Of a stretch of DNA of 64,000 bases, positions 1 to 9,591 are shown piece after piece. Source of the stretch: JAXLQL01 sp046331625 (GTDB taxonomy: Bacteria > Acidobacteriota > Terriglobia > Bryobacterales > Bryobacteraceae). The notes beneath the pieces are model-generated. The model ran no database searches and was not told the origin of the DNA. It saw only the letters and a list, made by a program, of their open reading frames with translations. Positions within the stretch are counted from its first letter, which is position 1, and the number at the start of each line of letters is the position of its first letter. Both the position numbers and the translations under genes were made by a program. The DNA lies in NCBI GenBank assembly GCA_046331625.1, contig JAXLQL010000001.1, forward strand, positions 1-64,000. The letters are read 5' to 3'.

Positions 1-2712
1 ATCGACGTCGAGATCCCGAGGAACTCGTTCACGGTGATCACGGGGCTGTCGGGTTCGGGCAAGTCGTCGCTCGCGTTCGACACAATCTACGCCGAGGGAC
101 AGCGCCGCTATGTGGAAACTCTGTCGCCCTACGCGCGCCAGTTCCTCGATCAGATGGAGCGGCCCGATGTCGATTCGGTGGATGGGCTGAGTCCGGCGAT
201 TTCGATCGAGCAGAAGACTACCAGTCGCTCGCCGCGATCCACGGTCGGGACGATCACCGAGATCTACGATTATCTGCGCGTGCTCTATGCGTCGATCGGC
301 GTACCGCATTGCCCGCAGTGCGGGCTGCAGATCGTCTCGCAGTCGACGCAACAGATCGTGCAGCAGATCGCGGGCATGCGTCAGGAAGAGCGCGTGATGA
401 TTCTCGCGCCGATCGTGCGCAGCCGCAAGGGCGAATACAAGAAGGAGCTCGAGAAGCTCCACAAGCAGGGATTCCTGCGCGCGCGGATCGATGGTCAACT
501 GCGCGGACTCGAAGAAGAGATCATTCTCGACAAGCGCAAGAACCACACGATCGAAGTAGTAGTGGACCGGCTGGTGATCAAGCCCGGCATGGCGGACCGG
601 TTGGAGCAGTCGGTGGCCACCGCGGCCCGGCTCGCCGAGGGGCTCGTGCTGGTGTCCGTGGTGAACGGCGAGGAGCAGCTCTACTCGCAGAAATTGGCGT
701 GCCCGGATTGCGGCGTGTCGATTCCGGCGCTCGAACCGAGGTCGTTTTCGTTCAACAGTCCGTTCGGCGCATGCGAGGCGTGTCACGGCTTGGGATCAAA
801 ATGGAGCTTCGATCCGGACAAGGTGGTGGTGGATTCGTCGCGGCCGCTGCTCGAAGGCGCGCTGGGTCCGGGATCGGCTTCGGCATCGGTGCAGCACGGC
901 GTACAAAATTTCGCCAAGAAAGCACGCATCAAAATCGAAAAGCCGTTCGAGTCGCTGCCGGCGAAGGCGCAGCGGTCATTGCTCGAAGGCGAAGGCGCCT
1001 ATCCCGGAGTGCTTGGGATTCTGAAACAAAACTTCGAAGAGGCGTCAGAAGGCTATCGCGAGTATCTGATGGAGTACATGTCGCCGCAGGAGTGCACCGA
1101 GTGTCGCGGCGCGAGGTTGAAGCCCGCGTCCCTGGCGGTTAAGGTGAAGGGCGCATCGATCGGTGAATTAGTGACGCTGCCGCTGGACCGCGCACGCGAT
1201 CTGGCATCGTCATGGAAGCTCACAGATCGTGAGACGCAGGTGGCAGGGCGCATTGTGAGCGAGATCGTGGAGCGGCTCGATTTTCTCTCGAACGTCGGGC
1301 TCGACTACTTGAATTTGCAGCGCTCGGCGGCGACGCTCTCCGGGGGCGAAGCGCAGCGGATCCGATTGGCGACCCAGATCGGGTCGCGGCTGCGCGGCGT
1401 TCTGTACGTGCTGGACGAACCTTCCATCGGGCTGCATCCGCGCGACAACGAGCGGCTGATTCGAACACTCAGCCGGCTACGCGATCTCGGCAACACAGTG
1501 CTGGTGGTAGAGCATGACGAAGAGACGATCGAGAGCGCCGACTACGTGATCGATCTCGGCCCGGGCGCCGGGCGGTTGGGCGGTGGGTTGGTGGCAGCAG
1601 GCACGCCGAGAGACATCCGCGAGAATCGCGATTCGCTCACGGGCCAGTATCTTTCGGGTGAGAAGGAGATCGCGGTTCCGAAGTTCCGCCGCCATGGCAA
1701 CGGGAACAAGATCGTGGTCAGGGGCGCGCGGGAACACAATCTCAAATCGGTGGATGTCGAATTTCCGCTGGGCATGTTCATCGCCGTGACCGGCGTGTCG
1801 GGCTCGGGCAAGTCCACGCTGATCCACGACATTCTCTACCGGGCGCTCGCTCGCGAGTTGTACGGCTCGCATGGCGAACCGGGCCTATGCTCGAAAATCG
1901 AGGGCATCGAGCATATCGACAAGATCGTGGAGATTGACCAGGCGCCGATCGGGCGAACGCCACGCTCGAATCCGGCCACGTACACCGGAACATTCACGCC
2001 GATTCGTGATTTGTATGCGATGCTCCCGGAGTCGCGCGAACGCGGATACAAGCCGGGCCGCTTCAGCTTCAACGTGAAGGGCGGGCGGTGCGAAGCGTGC
2101 CAGGGCGATGGACTGAAGCGGATCGAAATGAATTTCCTGCCCGACGTCTACGTCACGTGCGATATGTGCCGCGGACGGCGCTACAACCAGGAAACGCTGC
2201 AGGTGAAGTACAAGGGCAAGTCGATTGCGGACCTGCTCGAAACCACGGTGGCTGAAGCTGCTCCGCTGCTCGAGAATCTTCCGCAAATCCACGCGAAGGT
2301 CAAGACGCTGGTGGACGTGGGGCTCGGCTATATTCACCTGGGCCAGTCTTCGACCACGCTCTCCGGTGGCGAAGCGCAGCGCATCAAGCTCGCCAAGGAA
2401 CTGAGCCGGCGTCAAACGGGTCGCACGATGTACATCCTCGACGAGCCGACCACCGGGCTCCATTTCGACGATGTGCGCCAACTGCTCGACGTGCTGCAGC
2501 GGCTGGTGGATCTGGGCAATACGGTGATCGTGATCGAGCATCATCTCGACGTGATCAAGTCGGCTGATTGGATCATCGATCTCGGACCCGAAGGCGGAGA
2601 GAAGGGCGGCCAGATCGTGGCCACCGGTACGCCGGAAAGCGTCATGCGAAACCGCCGCAGCCATACGGCGCAGGCGCTTGCCAAAGCGCTCTCGAAAGGA
2701 AGCCGCTCTTGA
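1..2712 (+). CDS. uvrA: Excinuclease ABC subunit A (5' end outside window)
   Basis: UvrA is the damage-sensing ATPase of nucleotide excision repair; it loads UvrB at lesions. The reading frame is already open at base 1 (IDVEIPRNSFTVITG), so about 17 N-terminal residues lie upstream; the GTG at 34 is internal. Visible in order: first Walker A (GLSGSGKSS), a CPQCG pair, a zinc finger (CPDCG...CEACHGLG), the ABC signature LSGGEAQRIRLA, a second Walker A (GVSGSGKST), the large C-terminal zinc module (CEACQGDG...CDMCRG) and a second LSGGEAQRIKLA. Both nucleotide sites look intact. The stop overlaps the TTG start of the next gene (TTGA), so the two are probably translationally coupled. Confidence 0.98.
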   Translation: MDVEIPRNSFTVITGLSGSGKSSLAFDTIYAEGQRRYVETLSPYARQFLDQMERPDVDSVDGLSPAISIEQKTTSRSPRSTVGTITEIYDYLRVLYASIGVPHCPQCGLQIVSQSTQQIVQQIAGMRQEERVMILAPIVRSRKGEYKKELEKLHKQGFLRARIDGQLRGLEEEIILDKRKNHTIEVVVDRLVIKPGMADRLEQSVATAARLAEGLVLVSVVNGEEQLYSQKLACPDCGVSIPALEPRSFSFNSPFGACEACHGLGSKWSFDPDKVVVDSSRPLLEGALGPGSASASVQHGVQNFAKKARIKIEKPFESLPAKAQRSLLEGEGAYPGVLGILKQNFEEASEGYREYLMEYMSPQECTECRGARLKPASLAVKVKGASIGELVTLPLDRARDLASSWKLTDRETQVAGRIVSEIVERLDFLSNVGLDYLNLQRSAATLSGGEAQRIRLATQIGSRLRGVLYVLDEPSIGLHPRDNERLIRTLSRLRDLGNTVLVVEHDEETIESADYVIDLGPGAGRLGGGLVAAGTPRDIRENRDSLTGQYLSGEKEIAVPKFRRHGNGNKIVVRGAREHNLKSVDVEFPLGMFIAVTGVSGSGKSTLIHDILYRALARELYGSHGEPGLCSKIEGIEHIDKIVEIDQAPIGRTPRSNPATYTGTFTPIRDLYAMLPESRERGYKPGRFSFNVKGGRCEACQGDGLKRIEMNFLPDVYVTCDMCRGRRYNQETLQVKYKGKSIADLLETTVAEAAPLLENLPQIHAKVKTLVDVGLGYIHLGQSSTTLSGGEAQRIKLAKELSRRQTGRTMYILDEPTTGLHFDDVRQLLDVLQRLVDLGNTVIVIEHHLDVIKSADWIIDLGPEGGEKGGQIVATGTPESVMRNRRSHTAQALAKALSKGSRS

Positions 2713-3668
2713 GCGCATATGAATCCGCCCCGCTCGATTTTTCGGGGCTCCGAACTGTTTCGTTGAAGGGCCGCGGTGGGAAAGTGCATACCGGGCTTTT
2801 CGCGCGGCCGCATCAGGCGGGAGCGCCGCTCGCGCAGTGGCTCGATTCGTTGCCGCGATTGCTCGCCGCGGATCAACTCCGAGCCGTGGTGGAGGCACTC
2901 GAACGGGCGCGAGCCGCCAAGCGCGCGATCATCTGGGGCTTGGGCGGGCACGTAATCAAGTGCGGACTCGCACCCACGCTTCTCGACCTCATGCATCGCG
3001 GATACGCCACGGCGTTCGCACTCAACGGCGCGGCCGCGATTCACGATTTCGAGATCGCACTCGCCGGATACACGAGCGAAGATGTGGAAGCGGTGCTCCC
3101 CGATGGCAGCTTCGGCTCGGCGGAAGAAACGGGTCGTGAGATGAATCTGGCATTCTCGCGCGCTCGTAGCGAAGGCATCGGCGGCGGAGAAGCAGTGAGC
3201 TGCGCGGCGCATGAACTCGCCGATCCCGCCTGTCGATCGGCCAGCCTGCTCGCCGGCGCGTGGGAAGCGAAGATCCCGGTGACCATCCACATCGCCGTGG
3301 GCACCGACACGCCCCACACGCATCCCAAGGCCGACGCGGAGGCGATCGGACACGCGACGCTCACCGATTTTCGCCTGCTCTCGTCACTCATCCGCGAGAT
3401 GCACGACGGAGGCGTGTTCGTAAACGTGGGCTCGGCGGTGGTTTTGCCCGAGGTGTTTCTCAAGGCAGTCTCCTCCGTTCGCAACCTCGGTTATCCGCTA
3501 GCGAATTTCACCACTGTCAACTTCGATTTCCTGCAGCACTACCGGCCCAAGGTGAACGTAGTGGAACGTCCCCATGCGAAGGCAGGCGGCAAGGGCTACT
3601 CGATCACCGGCCATCATGAAATCATGATTCCGCTTCTAGCAGCGTTGCTGATCGATCGCACATCATGA
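2709..3668 (+). CDS. Conserved hypothetical protein downstream of uvrA
   Basis: A 319-residue protein without signal peptide or membrane segment, so presumably cytoplasmic. The start is taken as TTG at 2709, overlapping the uvrA stop (TTGA); the frame is open further upstream, but only antiparallel to good uvrA sequence. Recognisable stretches are IIWGLGGHVIKCGL, LNGAAAIHDFEIAL and FGSAEETGREMN, which look like a conserved nucleotide- or sugar-binding fold. I cannot assign a reaction. Some features (glycine-rich strand, GHVIK, AxxHDFE) loosely recall the NAD-binding core of deoxyhypusine-synthase-like proteins, but this is only an impression. Coupling to uvrA and to the CPBP gene suggests one transcript rather than a shared function. 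Confidence 0.85.
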   Translation: MSAYESAPLDFSGLRTVSLKGRGGKVHTGLFARPHQAGAPLAQWLDSLPRLLAADQLRAVVEALERARAAKRAIIWGLGGHVIKCGLAPTLLDLMHRGYATAFALNGAAAIHDFEIALAGYTSEDVEAVLPDGSFGSAEETGREMNLAFSRARSEGIGGGEAVSCAAHELADPACRSASLLAGAWEAKIPVTIHIAVGTDTPHTHPKADAEAIGHATLTDFRLLSSLIREMHDGGVFVNVGSAVVLPEVFLKAVSSVRNLGYPLANFTTVNFDFLQHYRPKVNVVERPHAKAGGKGYSITGHHEIMIPLLAALLIDRTS

Positions 3669-4405
3669 GCTTCGACCCTGCATCCGAGAATCGCGTAGTG
3701 CCGGGCGACCAGCCATATCCGTTTTGGGGCTGGGCGGACCTGCTGCTGCTGCTCGGCGGCCTGATCCCGTCATTCGCTGGCGCGATGGGTGTGCTGCTGT
3801 TAGTGAAGCTCGTGCTCGGGCCAGAGGCCTCGAAGGCAGTTCAAGTACTGACGCTTCAGTTCGCGGTCTACGGATTCTGGTTCCTGGCGCTCTACCTGCT
3901 GTTCCGGCTCTACCATCGGCAGCCATTCTGGCAATCGCTTGCCTGGAACTACCGGCTCCCGCTTGTGCTGCGCAATCTCGCTTTCGGACCAGCCCTGGCA
4001 GTGGCAATTCTGCTCACGGCAGCGTTGCTCCGCACGCCGAAGATCGACATGCCGATGGAGGAGTTGCTGCAAGATCGCTTCTCGGTGGCGCTGATCGGAT
4101 TGTTCGCCACCACGCTCGGCCCTTTGTGCGAGGAACTGGTGTTCCGCGGATTCCTGATGCCGATGCTGTGCCGAGCTCTTGGCGCGGTGGCCGGGATCAC
4201 CCTCGCGGCGGTTCCGTTCGCACTGCTGCATGGTCCTCAGTACGCATGGTCATGGAGACACGTTTGCTTGATCGGGCTGGCTGGAGTTGCGTTCGGATGG
4301 GTGCGCTTCAAAAGCGGATCCACGGCTGCCGCGACAGCGATTCATTGCACCTACAACGCGGCGATCCTCGCCGGATATCTCATCTCTGAAGGAGACATGC
4401 TCTAA
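3665..4405 (+). CDS. CPBP-family intramembrane metalloprotease (CAAX protease / Abi type)
   Basis: A 246-residue integral membrane protein with about six hydrophobic segments. The CPBP signature is complete: EELVFRG (E156, E157, R161), the second-motif histidine in ALLHGP (H189), and the third motif with H227 near the C-terminus. Family members cleave prenylated or other membrane-buried substrates; bacterial ones are linked to bacteriocin self-immunity and protein export, but the substrate here cannot be read from sequence. The ATG start overlaps the previous stop (ATGA). The gene ends 4 bp before mtnA. Confidence 0.92.
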   Translation: MSFDPASENRVVPGDQPYPFWGWADLLLLLGGLIPSFAGAMGVLLLVKLVLGPEASKAVQVLTLQFAVYGFWFLALYLLFRLYHRQPFWQSLAWNYRLPLVLRNLAFGPALAVAILLTAALLRTPKIDMPMEELLQDRFSVALIGLFATTLGPLCEELVFRGFLMPMLCRALGAVAGITLAAVPFALLHGPQYAWSWRHVCLIGLAGVAFGWVRFKSGSTAAATAIHCTYNAAILAGYLISEGDML

Positions 4406-4409
4406 CTTC

Positions 4410-5423
4410 ATGGTCGAAACGATTCAATGGACCGCCGATGGCGTGGTAATGATCGATCAGACGCGGCTTCCCCGCGAGACTGTGTTCGTCACCTGCCGCA
4501 ACTATCGCGAAGTGGCTGACGCCATCAAGACGATGATCATCCGGGGAGCGCCGGCAATCGGCGTGGCTGCGGCGATGGGCGTTGCTATCGGCGCCCTGGA
4601 AGCAACAGATCTCGCGGCCGAGTTCGAGACGATCTGCTCCACACTGGCCGCCACCAGGCCCACCGCCGTGAATCTGTTCTGGGCGATTGATCGCATGAAG
4701 AAGGTCTATGCGAACCAGGCCGGCCGCTCGCTCGGCGAGATCCGCGAAGCGCTGGTACGGGAGGCGCAACTCGTCTACCAGGAAGACATCGAGATCAACC
4801 GCGCGATGGGGCGTCACGGCGCCGAGCTTGTTCCCGATGGCAAGACCGTGCTCACGCATTGCAACGCGGGCGCGCTCGCGACCGCCGGATACGGCACCGC
4901 ACTCGGTGTGATCCGCGCGGCCATCGAAGCCGGCAAGAAGATCGACGTGTTCGCCGACGAGACGCGACCGTTCCTGCAAGGCGCGCGGCTCACCGCATGG
5001 GAACTGCAGCAGGACGGCATCCCGACGACGCTCATCACCGACAACATGGCTGGCTACTTCATGCGCCTGGGCCGCATCGGATGCGTGATCGTGGGCGCGG
5101 ACCGTATCGCGGCCAACGGCGATGTCGCGAACAAAGTCGGTACGTATTCCGTGGCCGTACTGGCTAAGGAAAACGGAGTGCCGTTCTACGTAGCAGCACC
5201 GGTCTCCACGCTCGACCTCACGCTCACCTCTGGCGATCAAATTCCGATCGAGCAGCGCGCGGCGAAAGAGGTAACCGAAGTCTTCGGAGTGCCGGTTGCG
5301 CCAGAAGGAATCGCCGTGCAGAATCCTGCCTTCGACGTCACGCCATCGCGCTATGTGACAGCGATCATCACCGAGCGCGGTGTGGCACGGGCACCCTTCG
5401 AAACATCGTTGCGCTCGCTCTAA
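4410..5423 (+). CDS. mtnA: S-methyl-5-thioribose-1-phosphate isomerase
   Basis: MtnA converts methylthioribose-1-phosphate to methylthioribulose-1-phosphate in methionine salvage. The 337-residue protein has the usual family length, the phosphate-binding RGAPAIG (45-51), and the catalytic pair as C151 in THCNAGALAT and D231 in VGADRIAANGD. I chose ATG 4410; the frame is open from 4287 but that segment lies inside the CPBP gene. A GGAGA at about 4391 is the only ribosome-binding candidate and is rather far upstream. No other methionine-salvage gene is in the window, so downstream steps must be encoded elsewhere. The paralogous eIF2B-like family was considered, but both catalytic residues favour MtnA. 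Confidence 0.95.
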   Translation: MVETIQWTADGVVMIDQTRLPRETVFVTCRNYREVADAIKTMIIRGAPAIGVAAAMGVAIGALEATDLAAEFETICSTLAATRPTAVNLFWAIDRMKKVYANQAGRSLGEIREALVREAQLVYQEDIEINRAMGRHGAELVPDGKTVLTHCNAGALATAGYGTALGVIRAAIEAGKKIDVFADETRPFLQGARLTAWELQQDGIPTTLITDNMAGYFMRLGRIGCVIVGADRIAANGDVANKVGTYSVAVLAKENGVPFYVAAPVSTLDLTLTSGDQIPIEQRAAKEVTEVFGVPVAPEGIAVQNPAFDVTPSRYVTAIITERGVARAPFETSLRSL

Positions 5424-5473
5424 AGCCCGCATAATCAGAACATTTTCGTCATGTTTCGTTTACAAGTAAGGCC

Positions 5474-5502
5474 TTCACCCGAGTCGTTCATGGTGCCATA
5501 CT
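5474..5502 (+). promoter_or_regulatory. Possible sigma-70 promoter before the haloperoxidase gene
   Basis: TTCACC and CATACT are separated by 17 bp in the 114-bp gap after mtnA. Both boxes are only moderate matches, so this is tentative. Confidence 0.3.
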
Positions 5503-5537
5503 TAAGGCTGATACCTCTTTAATACAGGAGTCATGGC

Positions 5538-7160
5538 ATGAACCGAATTCGGGCAAACCGCCGTCAGTTCTTTTCCGCCGCGGCCGGGCTCGCAGCCGGC
5601 GCGGGTTTGACCACGTCCGCCAACGCGGAGAGTCCCGCGGGCGCAGCGCCGATGGACGATCGCCTCAAGCGCGCGGCCGCTCTCAAAGCGCGCTTGTCTG
5701 ACTACTACCTGAAGATGGGCGAGATCGCCCACCCCACAAACGGGGACGAAGATCGCTACCCGAACAAGATCAACAGCTTCTCGAAAACGCTCATCCACAA
5801 ATCGAACGGCGAAGTGGATCTGGCCGCCTATCGCAGCATGCGCAAGGCGGTGGAGAGCGGCAGCTTCGCCGATTTCGAAGCGATGCTGCGCGGCGGTAAC
5901 GTCCGTCTGAAGAACCCTTCCGGCGCATACAACTTTCAGTTGGTGGGGGCCGACCCCTCTCAGTTCGCCATTCCGGCCGCGCCGCGATTCGACAGCGCAT
6001 GGCAGGCAGCCGAGATGGTGGAACTCTACTGGCAGGCGATTGCGCGCGACATTCCGTTTGCGGACTACGCCACCAACCCGACGATCGCGCTGGCGTGCCA
6101 AGAGCTATCGCGGCTCTCCGGGTATCGCGGACCCAAAGAAGACGGCAAGGTCACTCCGAACACGATATTCCGCACGGCGATCCCGGGTGACTTGACCGGA
6201 CCCTACGTCTCGCAGTTCCTGGTGCAGCCGTTCGTGGCCGGCCACATCGAAGTGGAGCAGAAGCAGAAGACCGCCATCGCCGGCGCGGACCTCATGCGCG
6301 AGTGGGCCGATTATCTCGCTATCCAGTTCGGCGATGGCAAGGGCCCTTCGAACGCGTTTGAGAGCACGGCGCGCTACATCTATACCGGCCGCGGAATGGC
6401 GAATGTAGTCCACTTCGACTCGTCGTACTCACCCCACATTTCCACTCTCTGGATTTTGTTGAGCTACGGCGCCAATGCGTATGCGGAATCGAACCCGTGG
6501 ATCTGGTCGAAGGGACAAGAGCCTTATGTGAACTTCGGCGCGCCTGACTCGTTCGACTTTCTCGCCCGCGCCGCCAAGCCTGCCTTCAACGCGGCCTGGT
6601 TCCAGAAGTGGTTCATCCATCTGCGGGCTCGTCCAGAAGTGTTCGGCGCGCGCATCTACCAGCACAAACTGCAGAACGAAGTCTACCCGATCCACAGCGA
6701 CGTGCTCGAGTCTCTGGCGCTCGAGGCCAACTACAGCAAGTTCAACACTTGGCTGCTGCCGCAGTCCTACCAGGGCGGATGCCCGCCACATTCGGCATAT
6801 CCGTCGGGCCACGCCACCGTCAATGGGGCCATCATCACCATGCTGAAGGCGTTCTTCCGCGGCAGCTTCGTCATCCCGAATCCGGTGACGCCATCGGCCG
6901 ACGGATTGAGCCTGGTACCGTACAAAGGTCCGGATCTGACGATCGAAGGCGAATTGAACAAGGCAGCCTTCAACATCGCTATGGGGCGCAACTTCGCTGG
7001 AATCCACTGGCGCACTGACGCCGAGGAAGGCATGCGGCTGGGCGAACAGGTGGCGTTGAACATGCTGAGCGATCTCGCTTCCACTCTGCAAGACGAGTTC
7101 GGCGGATTCGAGCTGACCAAGTTCAACGGCGAGCGGGTGACGGTAACGGCTCGGATGTAA
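5538..7160 (+). CDS. Exported vanadium-dependent haloperoxidase / PAP2-type phosphatase
   Basis: A 540-residue protein with a Tat-type leader (RRQFF at 8-12, cleavage likely after ANA at residue 30). The C-terminal third holds the vanadate/phosphate pocket: PSGHATVNGA near residue 421 and GIHWRTDAEEG near residue 487, matching the PSGH and GxHWRxDxxxG motifs shared by vanadium haloperoxidases and PAP2 acid phosphatases. Length and the long N-terminal helical region favour the haloperoxidase branch; the metal and substrate cannot be decided from sequence. The start is supported by AGGAG at 5525-5529, 8 bp before the ATG. It stands alone between mtnA and the PSD1 gene. Confidence 0.9.
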   Translation: MNRIRANRRQFFSAAAGLAAGAGLTTSANAESPAGAAPMDDRLKRAAALKARLSDYYLKMGEIAHPTNGDEDRYPNKINSFSKTLIHKSNGEVDLAAYRSMRKAVESGSFADFEAMLRGGNVRLKNPSGAYNFQLVGADPSQFAIPAAPRFDSAWQAAEMVELYWQAIARDIPFADYATNPTIALACQELSRLSGYRGPKEDGKVTPNTIFRTAIPGDLTGPYVSQFLVQPFVAGHIEVEQKQKTAIAGADLMREWADYLAIQFGDGKGPSNAFESTARYIYTGRGMANVVHFDSSYSPHISTLWILLSYGANAYAESNPWIWSKGQEPYVNFGAPDSFDFLARAAKPAFNAAWFQKWFIHLRARPEVFGARIYQHKLQNEVYPIHSDVLESLALEANYSKFNTWLLPQSYQGGCPPHSAYPSGHATVNGAIITMLKAFFRGSFVIPNPVTPSADGLSLVPYKGPDLTIEGELNKAAFNIAMGRNFAGIHWRTDAEEGMRLGEQVALNMLSDLASTLQDEFGGFELTKFNGERVTVTARM

Positions 7161-7202
7161 TCGGGGCAACTTTTTTCCAGTGCTCGGGTTTGTCCGAGGT
7201 GA

Positions 7203-9584
7203 ATGAGTTGCACGCGTACAAGGGGCGGGACTGAAGTCCCGCGCTGGCTGAAGCCCGCCCTACACGGCGCCGTTATCGCGATGATCCTGGCTGGATACAG
7301 CTGGGCTGAGGATACGGCGTTCTTCGAGTCGCGGGTTCGGCCGGTGCTCGTCAAGAACTGCTACGGGTGTCACTCGCGTGAGGCGAAGGCCGCTCAGGCC
7401 GGACTCGTGTTGGATAGCAAGGCCGGCTTGCTTCGCGGAGGTGCGTCCGGACCAGCGATTGTTCCCGGCAGGCCGGATGAGAGCGCGCTGATTCGGGCGA
7501 TTCGCTATGACTCGGCGCGGAAAATGCCGCCGATGGGCAAGCTCCCCGATTCTGTCATCGCTGACTTGACTCGATGGGTGGAGATGGGTGCGCCTGATCC
7601 CCGAAGTGATGCGGCCACTTCCCTGCCCTCTTCGATCGACCTCGAGAAAGGCCGCCGGTTCTGGGCGTTTCAACCACCGAAGCCGGCGGCGCCTCCCACG
7701 GTCAAGAACAAGAGTTGGGTGCGCAACAACGCCGATCGGTTCGTCTTGGCGCGACTCGAGAAGGAAGCGATCACGCCAGTGCCCGATGCGGATCGGCACA
7801 CGTGGATCCGCCGCGTGACGCTCGATCTGACTGGCTTGCCACCCACGGTGGAGGAGACCGAAGCATTCGTGCAGGATCGTTCGGAGGGCGCGTTCGCTGC
7901 CGTGGTCGACCGGTTGCTCGCCTCCAATCGCTTTGGCGAACGCTGGGGGCGGCACTGGCTAGACGTGGCTCGCTACGCCGAAACGATGGGCCGCACCCGA
8001 AACTATCCGTTCCCTTACGCGTGGCGTTATCGCGATTGGGTGATTGACGCGTTCAACGCAGACAAGCCGTATGACCGGTTCGTGATGGAGCAGTTGGCAG
8101 GCGATTTGCTGCCCGCGTCTTCCGCGGAAGAACATAACCGGAACCTCATCGCCACTGGATTCCTGGCATTGGGCGCGCACGATCTCAACGAGGCTGATCG
8201 CCGGCAATTCGTGATGGATGTCGCTGATGAGCAGGTGAGCGCCACGTCGAAGGCGTTCCTCGGTCTCACGGTAGGCTGCGCGCGTTGCCACGATCACAAG
8301 TTCGATCCGATTCCGACTCGAGACTACTACGCGCTGGCCGGAATCTTCCGCAGCACGGAGCTGTTCAACGGATATCGTGGCCGTGCCGGAAATGGCCGCC
8401 CGTTCCTGATGCTTGCACAGCTCGAACGCTTAGAGGGCGTGCCGTCTGGAGAGAGCGAAGAGACCACCGCGCGCCGGCGCGAACTCATGGGGCAATTGCG
8501 CGGCTTGCGCCTGCCACGGGACCGCGTGGAGATGCAGCGGATCGCGCGGCAACTCGGCGATCTCCCGCTGCCCGCGAATCTGACCATGGCGGCGCGCGAT
8601 GCGGGCCAGATCGCCGATGCAGAGATCGCGCCGCGTGGCGACCCGCATTCGCCGGGTGAACGGGTCCCCCGCGGAGTGCTGCAAGTGACGCAGCCTCCGA
8701 ACGCGAAGCTCGAAGCGATCAACGCCTCTCAGAGCGGGCGCTTGCAACTGGCGCGGTGGATCGCGAGCCGAGACAATCCACTCACGGCGCGCGTGATGGT
8801 GAACCGGATCTGGCAGCACATGATTGGGCAAGGCATCGTCGATACTCCCGACAACTTCGGAGCAAGCGGATCGCGGCCGTCACATCCGGAACTGCTCGAC
8901 TACCTGGCCGCGCGCTTCCTGGAACAGGGATGGTCAGTGAAGAAGATGATCCGCGAGATCGCGCTGAGTCATGTCTACCGCCTTTCCACCGATCATCAGG
9001 AGTCCGCTTTCGTCAAGGACCCCGGGAACAAGCTGCTGTGGCGCATGAACCGGCGCCGGCTCGAAGCCGAAGCGATTCGAGATTCGATTCTGGCGGTGAG
9101 CGGCACGCTCGACGTTGCGCCGCCGATGGGGTCGCCGGTATCGAGTTGGAATCCGGCGATCGATGCCAACCGGCGCGTGGAGCGGCGCACGGAAGACTGG
9201 GACCGCACGCTGCATGCGCGCACCGTGTACCTGCCGGTGATCCGGAACGCAGGCTCGCGATTCCTCGAAGCGTTCGACTTTCCCGAGCCGAGCGAGTGCC
9301 GGGGCCGCCGTGACGTCACCACCGTGCCCGCACAGGCGCTGTTCCTGATGAACTCGCCAATGGTTGTGGAGAACTCCGCCGAAGCGGCCAAATCCACGCT
9401 GGCCACGATCCCCGATGACAGGGCGCGCGTGGAGCGAGCGTATCTGCAGTCGCTGTCGCGGCCGCCTTCGCCCGCCGAACTCGACCGCGCGCTCTCGTTC
9501 GTGGGTCACGACGGCGGCGCGGATTCCTGGGCTCGCTTCTACCAGACGCTGTTCGCCAGCGCGGAATTTCGGTATCGCAATTGA
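7203..9584 (+). CDS. PSCyt1/DUF1549/DUF1553 cytochrome-type protein (PSD1 family)
   Basis: A 793-residue exported protein. After the leader there is a PSCyt1-type haem site CYGCH (near residue 52), then the DUF1549 block with GERWGRHWLDVARYAET and a second CxxCH (CARCHDHKFDPI near residue 358), then DUF1553 (VNRIWQHMIGQGIVDTPDN). These proteins are abundant in planctomycetes and acidobacteria and are almost always paired with a DUF1501 protein, as here (7-bp gap). Biochemical function is unproven; a role in periplasmic polysaccharide use is often suggested. The start is uncertain: ATG 7203 gives a good signal peptide, but its n-region is encoded by a palindromic repeat; ATG 7281 would leave a very short leader. 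Confidence 0.93.
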   Translation: MSCTRTRGGTEVPRWLKPALHGAVIAMILAGYSWAEDTAFFESRVRPVLVKNCYGCHSREAKAAQAGLVLDSKAGLLRGGASGPAIVPGRPDESALIRAIRYDSARKMPPMGKLPDSVIADLTRWVEMGAPDPRSDAATSLPSSIDLEKGRRFWAFQPPKPAAPPTVKNKSWVRNNADRFVLARLEKEAITPVPDADRHTWIRRVTLDLTGLPPTVEETEAFVQDRSEGAFAAVVDRLLASNRFGERWGRHWLDVARYAETMGRTRNYPFPYAWRYRDWVIDAFNADKPYDRFVMEQLAGDLLPASSAEEHNRNLIATGFLALGAHDLNEADRRQFVMDVADEQVSATSKAFLGLTVGCARCHDHKFDPIPTRDYYALAGIFRSTELFNGYRGRAGNGRPFLMLAQLERLEGVPSGESEETTARRRELMGQLRGLRLPRDRVEMQRIARQLGDLPLPANLTMAARDAGQIADAEIAPRGDPHSPGERVPRGVLQVTQPPNAKLEAINASQSGRLQLARWIASRDNPLTARVMVNRIWQHMIGQGIVDTPDNFGASGSRPSHPELLDYLAARFLEQGWSVKKMIREIALSHVYRLSTDHQESAFVKDPGNKLLWRMNRRRLEAEAIRDSILAVSGTLDVAPPMGSPVSSWNPAIDANRRVERRTEDWDRTLHARTVYLPVIRNAGSRFLEAFDFPEPSECRGRRDVTTVPAQALFLMNSPMVVENSAEAAKSTLATIPDDRARVERAYLQSLSRPPSPAELDRALSFVGHDGGADSWARFYQTLFASAEFRYRN
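7224..7266 (+). repeat. REP-like palindromic element, copy 1 (inverted orientation)
   Basis: An 18-bp palindrome (7225-7242) is followed by GGCTGAAGCC-type sequence. Read on the minus strand it matches the elements at 34828-34862 and 53440-53479 (GTGTAGGGCGGGCTTCAGC, then GCGGGACTTCAGTCCCGC). It lies inside the proposed 5' end of the PSD1 gene. Confidence 0.7.
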
Positions 9585-9591
9585 GGGCCCA

